From Ahrensia sp. R2A130 (GTDB taxonomy: Bacteria > Pseudomonadota > Alphaproteobacteria > Rhizobiales > Rhizobiaceae): a stretch of DNA of 64,000 nucleotides. The stretch is taken from the NCBI RefSeq assembly GCF_000179775.1, contig NZ_AEEB01000017.1:124001-188000 (forward strand). Reading direction: 5' to 3'. A program made the translations under genes and the position numbers. This document shows positions 62,404 through 64,000 of this stretch, one piece after another (positions within the stretch are counted from its first letter, which is position 1; every line of letters begins with the position of its first letter). Below the pieces are notes generated by a model. The model searched no databases, was not told the origin of the DNA, and was given only the letters and a program-made list of their open reading frames with translations.

Positions 62404-63183
62404 ATGGAACCGCTTATCCGCCTTGAAGGTATCAAGAAAACCTTCGGCCCTTTCACCGCGCTCAACGGCGTCGACCTTTCGGTCAACAAAGGCGAAGTGC
62501 TTGCGCTGCTCGGCGATAACGGCGCGGGCAAATCAACCCTCATCAAGGTCATGTCCGGTGTTCACCAGCCCAACGGCGGCACTATCTATGTCGATGGCAA
62601 GGCGCAGAAATTCGAAAGCCCGCGCGATGCGGCGGGCGCCGGTATCGGCACCGTCTATCAGGATCTGGCGCTCAACCCGCTCATTTCGGTGACGCGGAAC
62701 TTCTTCATGGGCCGCGAGCTTACCCGCGGTTTCGGCCCCTTCGGCCTGCTCCGCATGGACGAGATGGACCGCATCACCCACGATGAAATGATCAAGATCG
62801 GCATCGATATTTCCGACCCCAGCCAGGCGGTCGGCACAATGTCGGGCGGTCAGCGGCAAACGCTTGCGATTGCCCGCGCCATCTATTTCGGTGCCCGCGT
62901 GTTGATCCTCGACGAGCCGACATCGGCGCTCGGCCAGAAGCAGCAGATGGAAGTGTTGAAGACGATCAAGAAGGTGCGCTCCATGGGCGACATCGCGGTC
63001 ATCCTCATCACCCACAACGAAATCCACGCCCAACTCGTGGCCGACCGTTTCGTGTTCCTGTCGCTAGGACAGGTCATCGGCGGCGGCATGACGAGCGAGT
63101 TGCAGGGACCGGAGATTAGACGCTTGATGTCCGGCGGCGCGGAGATTGCGGACTTGGAGCAGGAGTTGGAAGCGATCGGGTAG
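62404..63183 (+). CDS. Sugar ABC transporter ATP-binding protein (FrcA-like)
   Basis: A 259-residue single-domain ATPase from the ATG at 62404. Walker A GDNGAGKST, signature MSGGQRQT, Walker B VLILDEPTSALG and H-loop LITHNE. Single-domain sugar ATPases of this type include FrcA in rhizobia; the double-domain RbsA type is more common elsewhere. It overlaps nothing and follows the permease with a one-base gap. The D-loop has Gly where Asp is common, as in FrcA. Confidence 0.92.
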   Translation: MEPLIRLEGIKKTFGPFTALNGVDLSVNKGEVLALLGDNGAGKSTLIKVMSGVHQPNGGTIYVDGKAQKFESPRDAAGAGIGTVYQDLALNPLISVTRNFFMGRELTRGFGPFGLLRMDEMDRITHDEMIKIGIDISDPSQAVGTMSGGQRQTLAIARAIYFGARVLILDEPTSALGQKQQMEVLKTIKKVRSMGDIAVILITHNEIHAQLVADRFVFLSLGQVIGGGMTSELQGPEIRRLMSGGAEIADLEQELEAIG

Positions 63184-63283
63184 CTTCGGACGAAGGCCCC
63201 GACTGTCATCCTTTGCGGGCTGGCAGCTCTGCGGACAAAGTGCATACATTTCTTGATTGATGCTGGGTGGAAGGCAGGTGTGA

Positions 63284-63841
63284 ATGAACATTCACAAAGC
63301 AGCGGGACTTTGCCTGATTGGGACTGGTTTGTTCGCCGTTACGGGATTCTTGCTGCATCCTCATGAATCAACATCAAGCAATCAAATTGCGTGGTTGATA
63401 GGACACAGTCTTATTTTCATCGCTCTCGTTTTGAACCTATTGGGTTTAGCTTGGATACTCGCTGCTGAAAGTGAGCAACTAGGAGTTGGCGGCTGGGTTG
63501 GTTTTGCCTTGTCGACTCTCGGGTTGAGCATGTACATTGGGAAGCTCTACTGGTCGGGACTGTTCTATCCGCTCGTCCTCGAGGCTAGTCCCGACTTAAT
63601 TTCAAGTGTTGGATTAAGTCCCGGCTCCTCGCCAAATGCACTTACAATCAAGTCTGCCTTTTTTGCTGGAGCAATTTCATTCGCTGTAGGGCATTTGATA
63701 TTGGGTATAACAATGCTGCGTTCACAGAGATTTCAATCAAAACCAGTTTGGTGGTTGATGTCAGGCGCGTTCATGGTTGGGATTTGGCCTTTGATGCCAG
63801 ATATTGTGCAAATGTTGAGTGTAGGCGTCTCGGCAGTTTAG
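63284..63841 (+). CDS. Hypothetical membrane protein
   Basis: A 185-residue protein with about five or six membrane segments (for example LIFIALVLNLLGLAWIL and GFALSTLGLSMYIG). The sequence is AT-richer than its neighbours. I recognise no family; some segments resemble DUF-type four- or six-helix membrane proteins. It is single, with no upstream partner. Start ATG at 63284 gives a basic short N-terminus. Confidence 0.6.
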   Translation: MNIHKAAGLCLIGTGLFAVTGFLLHPHESTSSNQIAWLIGHSLIFIALVLNLLGLAWILAAESEQLGVGGWVGFALSTLGLSMYIGKLYWSGLFYPLVLEASPDLISSVGLSPGSSPNALTIKSAFFAGAISFAVGHLILGITMLRSQRFQSKPVWWLMSGAFMVGIWPLMPDIVQMLSVGVSAV

Positions 63842-64000
63842 GCCATCGGAGTGATCTGGTTAGGCTCAACATTGGTCCGACGATGAAGTCGCAATCTCTG
63901 CACTAAAGGCTGCCCGGCTATATCGTTTTAGGGTTTATGCAAACCTCGCTTTTGACCGCGTAGCATCTCAAAATTTTATCCCCGCCTTCTCCACTTCTCG

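Overview
The window looks like a chromosomal segment of an alphaproteobacterium of the order Hyphomicrobiales (Rhizobiales). The evidence is a set of genes typical of that group: a TrcR/DUF1013 cell-cycle regulator beside DUF1192, DUF1465, a DUF2948-UPF0262-LMW phosphatase-infA-maf-yacG run ending at tRNA-Phe, a small aa3 oxidase subunit IV, a RirA-like Rrf2 regulator with an Irr-type (ICE) operator, and a rhizobial urease cluster with extra genes inside it. Base composition looks moderately GC-rich by eye, with AT-richer patches at about 10.4-14.7 kb, 20.3-21.1 kb, 52.8-53.7 kb and 63.3-64 kb. No prophage, CRISPR array, plasmid function or complete insertion sequence was found. I cannot name the genus.

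Layout. 0-11 kb: metabolic and transport genes (end of a HAD phosphatase, FAD dehydrogenase with a BASS transporter, PfkB kinase, a GGDEF-EAL protein with a sensor domain, an enolase-superfamily enzyme, an orphan iron-type ABC permease and a RirA-like regulator). 11.1-11.6 kb: a decayed IS3-type transposase. 11.7-20.3 kb: a stress-related region with a PfpI/Hsp31-type protein, a Crp/Fnr regulator, a LOV-domain histidine kinase, a run of small membrane and envelope proteins (DUF883-like, holin-like, DUF3618, YihY, a 24-residue peptide), an AI-2E family exporter and an EEP-family protein. Several intergenic sites here, and one at 646, match the alphaproteobacterial general stress sigma factor (EcfG/RpoE2) promoter GGAAC-N16/17-CGTT. 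21-45 kb: mostly housekeeping genes (tRNA-Phe, yacG, maf, infA, a MotA/MotB-like pair, efp, purEK, rpsU, pepF, an NtrC-family response regulator, DUF882, trcR).

45-58.7 kb: two long leftward gene sets. The first to be transcribed is ureD-ureA-(membrane protein)-ureB-(LprI-like)-(PlsC acyltransferase)-ureC-(unknown AT-rich gene)-(DoxX-like)-(ABM)-ureE-ureF-ureG. The second is a polar amino acid ABC transporter followed by a PfkB kinase, an aldose epimerase and an SDR. 58.8-63.2 kb: a rightward sugar utilisation set (Gfo/Idh/MocA oxidoreductase, periplasmic binding protein, permease, ATPase). Both ABC operons carry a strong hairpin directly after the binding-protein gene, which would favour excess binding protein.

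The most interesting points are the possible light- and stress-responsive island (LOV kinase among putative EcfG-controlled genes, including a 24-residue membrane peptide), the Irr box in front of a RirA-like gene, the acyltransferase and unknown gene embedded in the urease operon, and a dispersed 55-60 bp palindromic repeat found 3' of two genes. All functional statements come from reading the sequence and from memory of protein families. No database search was run.
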